From Candidatus Zymogenaceae bacterium (GTDB lineage Bacteria > Desulfobacterota > Zymogenia > Zymogenales > Zymogenaceae): a stretch of 64,000 nucleotides of DNA. Where the stretch lies: positions 1-64,000 of the forward strand of contig JAFGAS010000078.1 in the NCBI GenBank assembly GCA_016933535.1, given 5' to 3'. How positions within the stretch are numbered: the first letter of the stretch is position 1; each line of letters opens with the position of its first letter. The position numbers and the translations under genes were made by a program. Below are positions 51,349 through 60,439 of the stretch, piece by piece. The notes under the pieces are model-generated. The model did not search any database, was not told where the DNA came from, and saw only the letters and a list, made by a program, of their open reading frames with translations.

Positions 51349-51885
51349 ATGCGCATCGTCGTCATCTCCGACACCCACGGCAACGTCGATGGGGCGTCGC
51401 TCATCCTCTCGACGGTCGCCGCAGTTGACCTTGTCGTTCACCTCGGCGACCACATCGCCGATATCTGGGCGCTGGCCGCCGATCTCCCGTGCCCCGTTAT
51501 GGGCGTGTTGGGCAACGAGGACAGGGGCGAGCCGGGTCCCTTTGAGCTGGTGATCCCGGCGGCGGGCATCGCGATGCTTGCCGTCCACGGCCACCTGTTT
51601 GACCTTAACCCGTACCTGCCGAAAGAGGACTGGGACAAACGGATGGACGAGCTTGTTGCCGCGGCCCGGCGTCAAAACGCGGCGGCCGTCCTCTTCGGCC
51701 ACACCCACCGGCCGCACCTGGAAGAGCGGGGCGGGATTCTGCTGGTCAATCCGGGCGAGATATACCCCGGCGGTGAATACTCCTCGATGGCCGTCCTGAC
51801 CGTTACGGGGGGGGATATCGCCGCCGAGATCCACCGGTTTGACCGGAAGTTCTACCGGGAGGTGCTTCTTAAAATTCCGGGATAA
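51349..51885 (+). CDS. YfcE/MJ0936-type metallophosphodiesterase
   Basis: A 178-residue enzyme. Metal motifs: VVISDTHGNVDGA, VVHLGDH, GVLGNEDRGE, AVHGHLFDLN and LFGHTHRPHLEE. Length and order fit the YfcE group, which cleaves phosphodiesters of uncertain natural identity. The start lies six bases after the oxidoreductase gene, so it is the second gene of the pair. Confidence 0.85.
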   Translation: MRIVVISDTHGNVDGASLILSTVAAVDLVVHLGDHIADIWALAADLPCPVMGVLGNEDRGEPGPFELVIPAAGIAMLAVHGHLFDLNPYLPKEDWDKRMDELVAAARRQNAAAVLFGHTHRPHLEERGGILLVNPGEIYPGGEYSSMAVLTVTGGDIAAEIHRFDRKFYREVLLKIPG

Positions 51886-51955
51886 TCCATATATGACGAG
51901 AAATGGCGTATTTTATTAATGGCCGGGGATTGCCTCAACTACGCCCAGGACAAAC

Positions 51956-52051
51956 CGTCATTGCGAGGAGCGAAGCGACGAAGCAATCCCCTGACTGTCG
52001 CCGGGAAACCGGGAAGATTGCCGTTTCCCCTAACGGGGACTCGCAATGACG
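51956..52051. mobile_element. MITE-like element, 96 bp, perfect 12-bp ends
   Basis: CGTCATTGCGAG at 51956-51967 and CTCGCAATGACG at 52040-52051 are perfect inverted ends. The inner sequence holds AGCGAAGCGACGAAGCAATC and, inverted in part, GAAGATTGCCG. It has no coding capacity. The related copies at 11 and 29064 show the same end. Confidence 0.7.
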
Positions 52052-52103
52052 GCGAAGAGAAAAGGGGTAACATGGATAGTACCGTTTATCCGTGGAATTG
52101 CCC

Positions 52104-52742
52104 ATGAGTAGAAACAATGCATCGAGGCCGTTTCCGGCTATCGTCCTGTTCTCATTCTTGCTGTTCCTCGTCTCCTGCGCCCCCGGCCCCTATCTCGTCT
52201 ACTCTCCCGATGATTCCACGTTTGCCCCCGTCCCCCCGTCCTTCGTTGCTCCGTCCGTCCCCGCCGCGTCCCTCCCGCCCGTCCCCGATATCTGGGAGAT
52301 CGTGGACGCCGGCTTTGCCGATGTCACCGGCGACGGCATTCCCGAGTGGGTCATGGCCGTCCGCCGTCCCTGGCGCGACTGGCCGATCATGGCATGGCAC
52401 GGGGGCCAAAGCCCCATCGCCGGATTTAAAGACGCCGACGGCAAGAGCTGTCACCTTATCGTCATGACGCCGGAGGGCCGGGAGATCTGGGCTGGCTCGG
52501 CGCTGCCCCGGCAGATACGGGCTATGGCCGCGGGCGATATCGACGCCGACGGCGCGGCGGAGGTGGCAACGCTGGAGGCAGACTATGCCGACCGCCCGGG
52601 CCGCCCGGCCCGTTTCATCGACGTCTGGAAGTGGGACGTCTTCGGTTTTTCGCTTTTTCACCGCTCCCGCCGGGGGAGCTTCCGGGAACTCCTCTTGTAT
52701 GATACCGATAACGATGGTATACTCGATATCATTATTCGATAG
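52104..52742 (+). CDS. Lipoprotein with FG-GAP/VCBS-like repeats
   Basis: A 212-residue lipoprotein; the lipobox is FLLFLVSCAPG. A Pro-rich linker follows. Three calcium-loop-like units are visible: DAGFADVTGDGIPEWVMAV, AAGDIDADGAAEVATLEADY and LYDTDNDGILDIIIR, as in FG-GAP propellers. With only three it is too short for a full propeller. It lies 19 bases before the DUF3160 gene and is probably co-expressed. Confidence 0.75.
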   Translation: MSRNNASRPFPAIVLFSFLLFLVSCAPGPYLVYSPDDSTFAPVPPSFVAPSVPAASLPPVPDIWEIVDAGFADVTGDGIPEWVMAVRRPWRDWPIMAWHGGQSPIAGFKDADGKSCHLIVMTPEGREIWAGSALPRQIRAMAAGDIDADGAAEVATLEADYADRPGRPARFIDVWKWDVFGFSLFHRSRRGSFRELLLYDTDNDGILDIIIR

Positions 52743-52761
52743 TCATACCGGGGGGGATAAC

Positions 52762-54846
52762 ATGAAACCGGATCATTGTCTTTGGGTTTTTTTCGTGATT
52801 TCGGTCGCCGTGGGGTCGCTCGTCTTCGGCCTGACGGCGTCTGTCGCCGGCGAATCGGAGCGTCCCTTTTCATCCTATACGGAGGTCGGGGTCTCGCTGC
52901 CCGATTCCTACACGGGCTATACCCTGCCGATCAAGGCGGGTGAGGTGACCAACCTCAGCCGATTCAAATTTCCCGCCGAAAAGATCGGCGCCCTGACGAA
53001 AAACGGCTTTTTTGTGACGCCGGGTGCCTACAAGGAATTCTACCAGCTCTACGACGAGGCTCCCTATACCGAGATACCCCCGTTTATCACCACCGACTCG
53101 ATGCTCCACGTCTTTCATCTCATCTTCGACAAGATCCTGCGCGACCTGGAGCGGGAGCGCTTTTCGCCCGACCTCGTGACCCTCACGACGGCCTGCCGGG
53201 CCGAGGCCGAGCGCACCTATCGCGCCCTCAAAAATACGGAGATGGCCGATCCCGCAAGACAGGTCCTGGCCTACTTTTCGACCGCCGAAAGCCTGCTTTC
53301 GCCCGGATCGTCCGTGCCGCCGGAGGTCGCAGACCTCGTGGCCGGCGAGCTGGCGCTCATCAACGGGGCCGCGGGCATGTGGAAAAGTGTCATCTTCCCC
53401 ATGCTGGTGGAGGACTGGTCCCAGTATATCCCACGGGGCCATTATACCAAGAGCGACGTGCTGAAGCGCTATTTCAGGGCGATGATGTACTACGGACGCA
53501 TTACGTTGCGCCTCAAGGACAAGGGTGAAACGGAAGCGGCGCTGTTGGTTACCTATATACTGACCCACGCCAAGGCCGCCGACGGCACGCCGGCCTCAGT
53601 GCTCTGGGAGCGGATCTATGAGCCGACGTCATTTTTCGTCGGCGGGTCCGACGACCCGTCGTTCAAGGAATATAAGGATGTGGCCGACCGGGTATTCGGG
53701 GCGGATGCGGCCCCCGTTAAGTTTTCCGACGACGCGCTGTTGATCCGTTTCATCGACGAGGCCAAGAAACTGCCGGCCCCGAAGATCAACTCGATGTGGG
53801 TCACGATCTTCGAGGACGAAAAAGAGGTGACCAGGGGATTCCGGTTCATGGGCAGCCGTTTCGTGATCGACGCCTTTATCTTCGAAAATCTGATCTGGCG
53901 GCGCGTCGGCACGCTGGAGAATCCGCGCATGCTCCCCTCGCCGCTGGACGTGATGGCGGCCATGGGGTCCGGCGAGGCCCTGGCTATCCTCGAAAAAAAG
54001 GGGGAGACGGCATACGCCAACTACCCCGAAAACATGGAGCGGATGAAAACGGCGATCGGGATGCTCGGCGCCGACGAATGGACGCGCACCCTCTATTCGG
54101 CCTGGCTCTATACGCTGATGCCGCTCCTGGAGAAAAAGGACGCCCGCTACCCCGCCTTCATGCGGACGTCCCTGTGGGCGACCAAGAACCTCAACTCTGC
54201 CGTCGGCTCATACACCGAGCTCAAGCACGATACAATCCTTTACGCAAAGCAGGTGATGGCCGAGGCGGGGGGCGAGTATTTCGAACCGTTGAAGGGTTTT
54301 GTGGAGCCCGAGCCGCTGCTCTTTTCCCGGCTGTTGTCGCTCGTGCGCATGATGAACCATGGTCTCCAATCGCGGGGCCTCCTGTCCGAAAGCAACGCGC
54401 AGCTGTTAAAAAACCTCGATAACGACACGTCGTTTCTGCTGGATATATCCGCAAGCGAGCTGAAGAATCAGCCCGTCACCCCGGCTGAAAACGAGCGGAT
54501 GATGTACTGGGGAGAGCACCTCGAGTACCTGACGTTGGCCGCCGCCGATTCCGAGGGAGAGGGGACGGCCTATTTCGAGGATACGAACGCGGCGCTGGTG
54601 AGCGATGTGGCCACCGACCCGAGCGGCTACGCGCTCGAGCTTGCCACCGGCAGGATCAACGAGATCTATGTCGTGGTCCCCGACGGAACGGGAGGGCTGA
54701 TGGTAAGCCGGGGAGGGGTTTTTTCCACCTATGAGTTTATAGTGCCGCTTTCAGAACGGATGACCGACGAGACCTGGAAGGCCCGGCTGGAGGCAGGAAA
54801 GGCGCCGCCGGCGCCTGAGTGGACGGGAACGTTTATCGTCAGATAG
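52762..54846 (+). CDS. DUF3160 secreted protein
   Basis: A 694-residue protein with signal peptide (cut near SVAGESE). FVTPGAYKEFYQLYDEAPYT, then EIPPFITTDSMLHVFHLIFD is the DUF3160 signature; YTELKHDTILYAKQVMAEAG and the C-terminal TYEFIVPLSERMTDETWKAR follow. The body is largely helical. The reaction is not known; the conserved D-S-M-L-H and LKHDT motifs could form an enzyme site. GGGGGG lies before the ATG. Confidence 0.85.
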   Translation: MKPDHCLWVFFVISVAVGSLVFGLTASVAGESERPFSSYTEVGVSLPDSYTGYTLPIKAGEVTNLSRFKFPAEKIGALTKNGFFVTPGAYKEFYQLYDEAPYTEIPPFITTDSMLHVFHLIFDKILRDLERERFSPDLVTLTTACRAEAERTYRALKNTEMADPARQVLAYFSTAESLLSPGSSVPPEVADLVAGELALINGAAGMWKSVIFPMLVEDWSQYIPRGHYTKSDVLKRYFRAMMYYGRITLRLKDKGETEAALLVTYILTHAKAADGTPASVLWERIYEPTSFFVGGSDDPSFKEYKDVADRVFGADAAPVKFSDDALLIRFIDEAKKLPAPKINSMWVTIFEDEKEVTRGFRFMGSRFVIDAFIFENLIWRRVGTLENPRMLPSPLDVMAAMGSGEALAILEKKGETAYANYPENMERMKTAIGMLGADEWTRTLYSAWLYTLMPLLEKKDARYPAFMRTSLWATKNLNSAVGSYTELKHDTILYAKQVMAEAGGEYFEPLKGFVEPEPLLFSRLLSLVRMMNHGLQSRGLLSESNAQLLKNLDNDTSFLLDISASELKNQPVTPAENERMMYWGEHLEYLTLAAADSEGEGTAYFEDTNAALVSDVATDPSGYALELATGRINEIYVVVPDGTGGLMVSRGGVFSTYEFIVPLSERMTDETWKARLEAGKAPPAPEWTGTFIVR

Positions 54847-54895
54847 GACTCCGATACGACGAACGCGGGCGGCCGTCGGGCCGCCCGTATCTCTA

Positions 54896-55387
54896 TCACT
54901 TCGACCAATCTCCTTGCGTATCCGTATCGAGGCACATCACCGCCTCGTATTCCGTAAACCCCTGTTTTTCCCAGAAGGGACGGCCGGCGGCATTGAAGGC
55001 CGAAACCCGAAGCTCGATCCGGGTAATCCCCCGATCGGCAAACCACTCCCTGACCCGCCCGGCCATCGCCGTCCCGATCCCCCGCCCCCGGTACCGTTTC
55101 GTCACGGCGATGTCAGATATAAAGCCGTGTCTTTGCAGCTTCAGGACGGGAGGATGATGGGCGACAAAAGAGAGGCAGTAGCCGACGACGGCCGAATCGT
55201 CCCGGGCGGCCAGAACCAGGCAATCAGGCGAGGCTATGTTTTGCCGCAGGAATTCCTCGAAGCGCTCGCGGGCGTCCTCACTGAGGGTATAGAAGGGATT
55301 GAGCGCGATGTGAAAATCCATCAACTCCTTCCAGAGCTCGATGATCGCCGATACGTCCTGGGCCTTTGCCTCGGCTATCTCAATCAT
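54896..55387 (-). CDS. GNAT N-acetyltransferase
   Basis: A 163-residue enzyme. ISDIAVTKRYRGRGIGTAMA is the acetyl-CoA loop; RIELRVSAFNAAGRPFWEKQ and GFTEYE close the domain. The acceptor is unknown. Its ATG at 55387 begins 13 bases after the PmbA-like gene on the same strand, so they likely share a transcript. Confidence 0.85.
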   Translation of the reverse strand: MIEIAEAKAQDVSAIIELWKELMDFHIALNPFYTLSEDARERFEEFLRQNIASPDCLVLAARDDSAVVGYCLSFVAHHPPVLKLQRHGFISDIAVTKRYRGRGIGTAMAGRVREWFADRGITRIELRVSAFNAAGRPFWEKQGFTEYEAVMCLDTDTQGDWSK

Positions 55388-55400
55388 GGGACCGATCCCT

Positions 55401-56753
55401 CTACTTGCCGCTGATGTCAAGGCCCTCCACCAACAGAGACGGGGCACCGACCCCCCCGAAGAACCGGAGGTCCGACCCCACCCCCACGACCCGGTCAAAG
55501 AGAGACAGGAGATCTCCCGCTACGGCCCCTTCCTTGAAGGCGTATTTCTTCTTTCCCCCCTCGCAGACAAAACCAACGGCCCCCACGGAAAACTCCCCGG
55601 TTACCGGGTTTGCCGTATGCACCCCCATCAGCTCCGTGATGACGACGCCGGACCCGGCATCCCCCAGGAGGTCTTCGGGGCTCTTTTTGCCGGGGGCGAT
55701 AAAGATGTTGGCCGTTCCCGGGGCCGGCGAGGAAGCCACCCCGTCCCTCGCGGCGCAGCCCGTCGGCCGCTTGCCTGCCCGCCGTGCGGACAGGAGGTCG
55801 TAGAGGAAGCCCGTCAGAACGCCGTTGCCGACGAGCTCCACCCGCCGTCGGGCGACCCCTTCGTCGTCGACGGGCGCGCTGGCGATCCCGCCGGCCATGA
55901 CGCCGTCATCGATGACGGTGACCTGTGGCGAGAATATCCGCGTATCCTCCTTGCCGGCCAGCATCGATTTGCCCTTGAGGACATTCTCTGCCAGGAACGA
56001 CGATGAGAGGACCCCGAGGAGCTCTGCTGCCACCTCGTTGGTCAGGAGCGCCCGGAAGGCGCCCGTCGGGGCCTTGCGGGCGCCGAGGCGCTCGACCGCG
56101 GCTATCCCCGCGCGCCTGCCCACGAGCGTCGGGTCCAGGCCGGCATAGGTGATCGAGTAGTCGGCGTCGTATCCCATCTCCTGATCGCCTGCCTCTTCGG
56201 CAGTTGCCATGAGCTGGGCGGAGACGACGCTCTTTTTATAGCGGGCCGAAAGCCCGAGCGAGTTTTTGATGAAGACCTCGTATACCGATTCGGCATAGCG
56301 GGCGCTGCGCACCCGGGCTACACGGGGGTCGGCGCCCAGCGCGCCCTTCTCTACGGCCAACGCCCGCTTGATTTTTTCCTCGATGGGGACAGACTCGATC
56401 GCCTCGTCGAACAGGGGGCCTGTTTCGGGAAGACGGTCCGTCGGCTCTGCGAACGCATAGTGTTCGTCGGGGGTGGAGTATCGGGCCCCGTCACAGGCGG
56501 ACGAGACCATGAGCTGGACGGCCGCTTCGTCGGGCCGTGTCGAAAAGGAAAATCCCATGCCGCCGGCGTTGATGACGCGCAGCGCCACGCCGTAGGGTTC
56601 GGCAAAACGATAATCCTCGACTGCGCCCCCCTCCGCCTCGATCGAGAGGCGCCGTGACGCGCTGTAGAAGAGCTCATAGAGGTCAACCCGCCGTTTTTCG
56701 AGCGCCTTGGCGACGGATTGGGCGACCCGGTCGAAGTTTTGTTCGTGATCCAT
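55401..56753 (-). CDS. TldE/PmbA-like metalloprotease family protein
   Basis: A 450-residue protein of the TldD/PmbA family. YGVALRVINAGGMGFSFSTR, LGLSARYKKSVVSAQLMATA, DDGVMAGGIASAPVDDEGVA and the C-terminal ELMGVHTANPVTGEFSVGAV are the family segments. It lacks the HExxxH zinc motif of TldD, so by itself it is the TldE/PmbA-type partner. TldD and TldE act as a heterodimer on peptides such as microcin B17 precursor; no TldD gene lies in the window. Confidence 0.85.
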   Translation of the reverse strand: MDHEQNFDRVAQSVAKALEKRRVDLYELFYSASRRLSIEAEGGAVEDYRFAEPYGVALRVINAGGMGFSFSTRPDEAAVQLMVSSACDGARYSTPDEHYAFAEPTDRLPETGPLFDEAIESVPIEEKIKRALAVEKGALGADPRVARVRSARYAESVYEVFIKNSLGLSARYKKSVVSAQLMATAEEAGDQEMGYDADYSITYAGLDPTLVGRRAGIAAVERLGARKAPTGAFRALLTNEVAAELLGVLSSSFLAENVLKGKSMLAGKEDTRIFSPQVTVIDDGVMAGGIASAPVDDEGVARRRVELVGNGVLTGFLYDLLSARRAGKRPTGCAARDGVASSPAPGTANIFIAPGKKSPEDLLGDAGSGVVITELMGVHTANPVTGEFSVGAVGFVCEGGKKKYAFKEGAVAGDLLSLFDRVVGVGSDLRFFGGVGAPSLLVEGLDISGK

Positions 56754-56981
56754 GCAGGACCCCTCCAGTAGAGACCTGAACACGATCATAACAGAGGGGA
56801 TGCGGTCTGTCAAATGCCCCGTTTTGCATCCCCGATCATTACGGTTGCCGCGCACGACTATTTCGGCTATACTGGTTATCCCGCGGGCGGGCCTTCTGCT
56901 GCGGGTTTTAAAGGTAAGACGCTCGGTCCGATCCGTCGAAGATCGATATCTTTATTTACGTTTAAACGCGCGGTATGCTCC

Positions 56982-57695
56982 ATGCCGAATCCCCAGACCG
57001 TCAGAAATCTCTTTGCCGTAATCGCAGGCCGTTACGATCTCCTTAACCACGTCCTGTCCTGCTCGATCGATCGGCTCTGGCGACGGCGGCTTGTGGCCCT
57101 GGCCGCGGCGGGCGGCACCGATCTTCGCGTCGTTGATATATGCAGCGGCACCGGCGATATTGCCCTGGCCTTTCGGCGGCGCACAGGTGCACGGGTAGTC
57201 GGCGTCGATTTTTCGCGGGAAATGATCTCGGTCGCCCAAAGGAAGGCGGGACGTCCCTTGGGCGGGCGCGGCATCGGTCTGGTCTGTGCGGATGCGCTGA
57301 CGCTCCCCTTTGCCGACGGCGACTTTGACGTTGCGACGATGGGCTTCGGGCTGAGGAACCTCTCCGACTACGGCAGGGGGGTCGCCGAGGCGGCCCGGGT
57401 GGTAAGGGCGGGTGGGCGGGTACTGATACTTGAATTTGCCCCGCCGACACACCGGGGTGTCCTGGTCCTCTACCGTCTCTATCTGCGGTTTGTGGTCCCG
57501 ATCGTCGGGGGATTGCTGACCGGCAGCATGTCGGCCTACGAGCACCTGTCGGATACAATCGCGGGGTTCCTGGAACCCCGGGAGGTCATCGGCGTCATGA
57601 AGGTGTGCGGTTTGATTGATCCGAAGGCCGTCCGGTTGACCGGCGGCATCGCCTATATATATAGTGCCCGGAAACGGGCGCCGGCGCCGGTATAA
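56982..57695 (+). CDS. ubiE: Demethylmenaquinone methyltransferase (UbiE/MenG)
   Basis: A 237-residue SAM-dependent methyltransferase in quinone synthesis. VVDICSGTGDIALAFRRRTG is the SAM motif I; LVCADALTLPFADGDFDVAT and GFGLRNLSDY are typical; GLLTGSMSAYEHLSDTIAGF is the UbiE family signature. The ATG at 56982 is taken since sequence upstream has no similarity. It stands alone and supports respiration with menaquinone. Confidence 0.9.
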   Translation: MPNPQTVRNLFAVIAGRYDLLNHVLSCSIDRLWRRRLVALAAAGGTDLRVVDICSGTGDIALAFRRRTGARVVGVDFSREMISVAQRKAGRPLGGRGIGLVCADALTLPFADGDFDVATMGFGLRNLSDYGRGVAEAARVVRAGGRVLILEFAPPTHRGVLVLYRLYLRFVVPIVGGLLTGSMSAYEHLSDTIAGFLEPREVIGVMKVCGLIDPKAVRLTGGIAYIYSARKRAPAPV

Positions 57696-57727
57696 CGGGC
57701 CGCCGGGATTATAATGTTCTTTTGGTA

Positions 57728-57755
57728 TTGACTGTCAGCCCGGTTATGCTACAAT
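57728..57755 (+). promoter_or_regulatory. Promoter of the PQQ-propeller gene
   Basis: TTGACT (57728-57733), 16 bases, TACAAT (57750-57755), followed by the ATG 22 bases later. Confidence 0.6.
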
Positions 57756-57776
57756 CAAGCCCCCAAAAGAGCCGGT

Positions 57777-58940
57777 ATGCCCATGGATGTACGCCTGCAG
57801 CACAAACAGGAAGAACGACTGAGGGTCGGCACAGTCCTCTGGAAGCGGAAAATTTCGGAGGGGGTATTCAACCCGCTGGCGGTCGTCGACCGATATCTGA
57901 TCCTTGAATCGGAGGGCTACCTCTACGCATTCAACGCAATCAACGGCACAATGGCCGATGAGGCCGAGTACGGCCTGAGGATGAAGGGCGTGAACGCCCA
58001 CTACTTTTCCTTCTCGGGCTTGAGCTCCTCGGAAATCGCGGCCGTGGCCGACACACCGCCGGAGATACGTCCCCCGATGACAAGCCGGATATGGGACGTC
58101 TCGTCAAAGCAGCAAATCTACACAAAGAACGGCGATATCGTGGGTGCCCCCCTCACGATGGGCAAGAAGGCCTTTTTCGGGTTCATAAATGAATGGGGGC
58201 GATCGTACATGATCGCGTTCGACCTGGCAGGCCGCCGCGTCCTCTGGGAGAGAGAACTGGACGGCCATCGAATCATCCTGAAATTTCCCCCCGTTACCGA
58301 TGGTGAAAATATCTATTGCAGGACGCTTTCCCACCTCGTGGCGATATCGGCGGATGACGGGCGGAGCACGTGGGTTACGAAGCTCACCGGCAAGGAAAAG
58401 GAGGAGGGATACCGGGACACCATCTATTTTTCGGCGCCCTTGATCCATGACCGAAACGTCTATCTTCTCAGAGATGAATATCTTATCCCGTACCGGACCA
58501 ACAACGGCCAAACCCATTACAACTCATGGCGTCGGTACCTGGGTTCTATCGGGCCCAACGCGGTGGAGGCCGCGTCCGTGCCGATCGTATCCAGGGGAAG
58601 GATGTATACCGCCGGGGGTCTCTACTTCCTCAACGGGAGCATGCAGGCGGCTTGCGGGGATACCGGCGGCTACTCACGGATTGCGGCGGTCGATCTTTCC
58701 GAGAAACGAACCCTCTGGGAGACGGATATCGACAGGGTAAACGTCCGAAAGATCGTTATCGCCGGGAAGTTTCTCATTATCGCCGACCACCAGGGCAGGG
58801 TGCTGTGCCTTTCATCTGCAACCGGGAGATCCCTCTGGGGCGCCGAGCTTGAGGGCGGCGTCCAGGTCAATCCGGTCGTTTGGTTCGGGAGGGCCTTCTT
58901 CGGGACGGATCAGGGCTGGCTCTACTGTATGGCCCTGTAG
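57777..58940 (+). CDS. PQQ-like beta-propeller protein
   Basis: A 387-residue protein built of PQQ-type blades: SEGYLYAFNAINGTMADEAE, VAISADDGRSTWVTKLTG, IAAVDLSEKRTLWETDI, and the last GTDQGWLYCMAL. At least six blades can be traced. No signal peptide or anchor is visible, unlike BamB, so a cytoplasmic place is more likely. The function is unknown. ATG at 57777 or the next at 57783. Confidence 0.75.
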   Translation: MPMDVRLQHKQEERLRVGTVLWKRKISEGVFNPLAVVDRYLILESEGYLYAFNAINGTMADEAEYGLRMKGVNAHYFSFSGLSSSEIAAVADTPPEIRPPMTSRIWDVSSKQQIYTKNGDIVGAPLTMGKKAFFGFINEWGRSYMIAFDLAGRRVLWERELDGHRIILKFPPVTDGENIYCRTLSHLVAISADDGRSTWVTKLTGKEKEEGYRDTIYFSAPLIHDRNVYLLRDEYLIPYRTNNGQTHYNSWRRYLGSIGPNAVEAASVPIVSRGRMYTAGGLYFLNGSMQAACGDTGGYSRIAAVDLSEKRTLWETDIDRVNVRKIVIAGKFLIIADHQGRVLCLSSATGRSLWGAELEGGVQVNPVVWFGRAFFGTDQGWLYCMAL

Positions 58941-59046
58941 GTCTTCTTGTCGTTCCTGCCGTCTTGTCATATCTTCACTATCGCCCGTCTGTATCAGGTT
59001 TTTCCCGCTTGTCGTCCTGAGTGTGACCGCTATCATATTATTTACA

Positions 59047-59075
59047 TTGAAAAAGTAATAAAGTTATCATATACT
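59047..59075 (+). promoter_or_regulatory. Promoter of the glycine-zipper pair
   Basis: TTGAAA (59047-59052), 17 bases, TATACT (59070-59075). Confidence 0.65.
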
Positions 59076-59101
59076 ATTGTGGTACTAAGGGAGGCACGGG
59101 T

Positions 59102-59629
59102 ATGGCTGTTACAAAAAAGACAAAAAGCATGGTTGTCATCCTCGGGGTGCTGTTCCTCTTTGTATTTGGCTGCGCCTACGGCAGGGGACTCACCTATACC
59201 GAGGGAGGCACTCTCATGGGTGCGCTCTACGGCGCGGGGATTGGTGCCGCTATCGGCTCGGCCACCGGACACGCCGGCGAGGGAGCGGGGATCGGCAGCC
59301 TGGTGGGTTCACTCATCGGGGGCGCCATCGGGTACGGTATCGAAGGCAACAATCGATACGGATACCCGGGTCCGTATAATGATCCCTATTACGACTCATA
59401 TCGCGATCCTTATTCCAATCACCCGAACTATCGGGGATACGGCGGGGCACCGCCCGCTCAGGATCCGTATTATCGACAGGATCCCTCGTATGATGCGGGA
59501 CGTCCCAATCCGATTCCCTATCAGGACGATACCTACAGCCAAACGGATACCGCCACACCGACATACTCCGAAGAGTATTACCAGAAACAGAACCGACGGT
59601 TGATGTCGCCCGGGTACAACGTCCAGTAA
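59102..59629 (+). CDS. Glycine-zipper lipoprotein with Tyr/Pro-rich tail
   Basis: A 175-residue lipoprotein; the lipobox FLFVFGCAYG gives Cys 25. A glycine-zipper segment (GALYGAGIGAAIGSATGHAG and SLVGSLIGGAIGYGIEG) follows, then a low-complexity tail rich in Tyr, Pro and Asp (YNDPYYDSYRDPYSNHPNY). The zipper should insert in the outer membrane. It is a clear relative of the N-terminal half of the next gene, so one arose from the other. Confidence 0.8.
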   Translation: MAVTKKTKSMVVILGVLFLFVFGCAYGRGLTYTEGGTLMGALYGAGIGAAIGSATGHAGEGAGIGSLVGSLIGGAIGYGIEGNNRYGYPGPYNDPYYDSYRDPYSNHPNYRGYGGAPPAQDPYYRQDPSYDAGRPNPIPYQDDTYSQTDTATPTYSEEYYQKQNRRLMSPGYNVQ

Positions 59630-59657
59630 TCCTATTATAGAAGAGGAGGGAAAAGTC

Positions 59658-60317
59658 ATGAACTGGATATATGCGAAAAGGAAACGATTCTCATTATGGG
59701 CGCTCTCGACGGCCCTGGTCTTTCTATTTGTCGGGTGCGCTCCCGGCGGAGGGCTGACCAAGACCGGCAGCGGCGTCCTGATCGGCACCGTCGTCGGGGC
59801 GGGGCTGGGAGCGGCCATCGGCTCCACGACCGGGCATGCCGGCGAAGGGGCGGCCATCGGTGCGGTGAGCGGTGCCCTCGTCGGCGGGGCTATCGGGTAT
59901 GCCCTCGAAAAGCAGGAGCAGGACCTCAGGAATATGGGCTATGAGACCTCGCGTAACGGCAACCGCGTTACCGCCTACTTCCCGAACGATACCCTGTTTG
60001 CCACGGGGAGCGCCGAACTGATGCCCGGGGCCTATGCCGAGCTTCAGCGCGTGGCGGGCGTCATCAACAGCGATCCGAGCGTTTCGGTAATCGTCGAGGG
60101 TCATACCGACAGTGACGGCACCCGGGAGTACAATCAGGTCCTTTCGGAGCGGCGTGCCAATGCCGTTCGAACCGCCCTGATCTCCTACGGCGTCGATCCC
60201 CGAAGGATCACCGCGTACGGTTACGGTGAGGACCGCCCCCTGGTCCCCAACGATACCGGCTATAACAAGCAGCGCAACCGCCGGGTGGAGATTACACTGA
60301 TCTCCCCCTCAAACTAA
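59658..60317 (+). CDS. Glycine-zipper OmpA-domain lipoprotein
   Basis: A 219-residue outer-membrane lipoprotein. Lipobox FLFVGCAPG, a glycine zipper (IGTVVGAGLGAAIGSTTGHA), then a C-terminal OmpA-like peptidoglycan-binding domain (SVIVEGHTDSDGTREYNQVL and SERRANAVRTAL, YGYGEDRPLVPND, NRRVEITL). It is of the YiaD type and probably ties outer membrane and cell wall. GGAGGG precedes the ATG, 28 bases after the sister gene. A terminator follows. Confidence 0.9.
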   Translation: MNWIYAKRKRFSLWALSTALVFLFVGCAPGGGLTKTGSGVLIGTVVGAGLGAAIGSTTGHAGEGAAIGAVSGALVGGAIGYALEKQEQDLRNMGYETSRNGNRVTAYFPNDTLFATGSAELMPGAYAELQRVAGVINSDPSVSVIVEGHTDSDGTREYNQVLSERRANAVRTALISYGVDPRRITAYGYGEDRPLVPNDTGYNKQRNRRVEITLISPSN

Positions 60318-60331
60318 AGAGGTGCTCGCCC

Positions 60332-60362
60332 AAGCCCCGCATTCATGCGGGGCTTTTTTTTA
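60332..60362 (+). terminator. Terminator after the glycine-zipper pair
   Basis: AAGCCCCGCAT and ATGCGGGGCTT, then eight T. Confidence 0.9.
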
Positions 60363-60439
60363 ATTTTGGCCGGATGTGCTCTGTCATATACATATATATG
60401 TGCGGTATGTACGGTATCCGATCGATTGTGAGGTGATCG

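Noticed and set aside
49954-51834. 626-codon open frame on the minus strand
   Set aside because: Antisense to the FAD oxidoreductase and phosphodiesterase genes; no family features, many Arg/His/Gly as in shadows.
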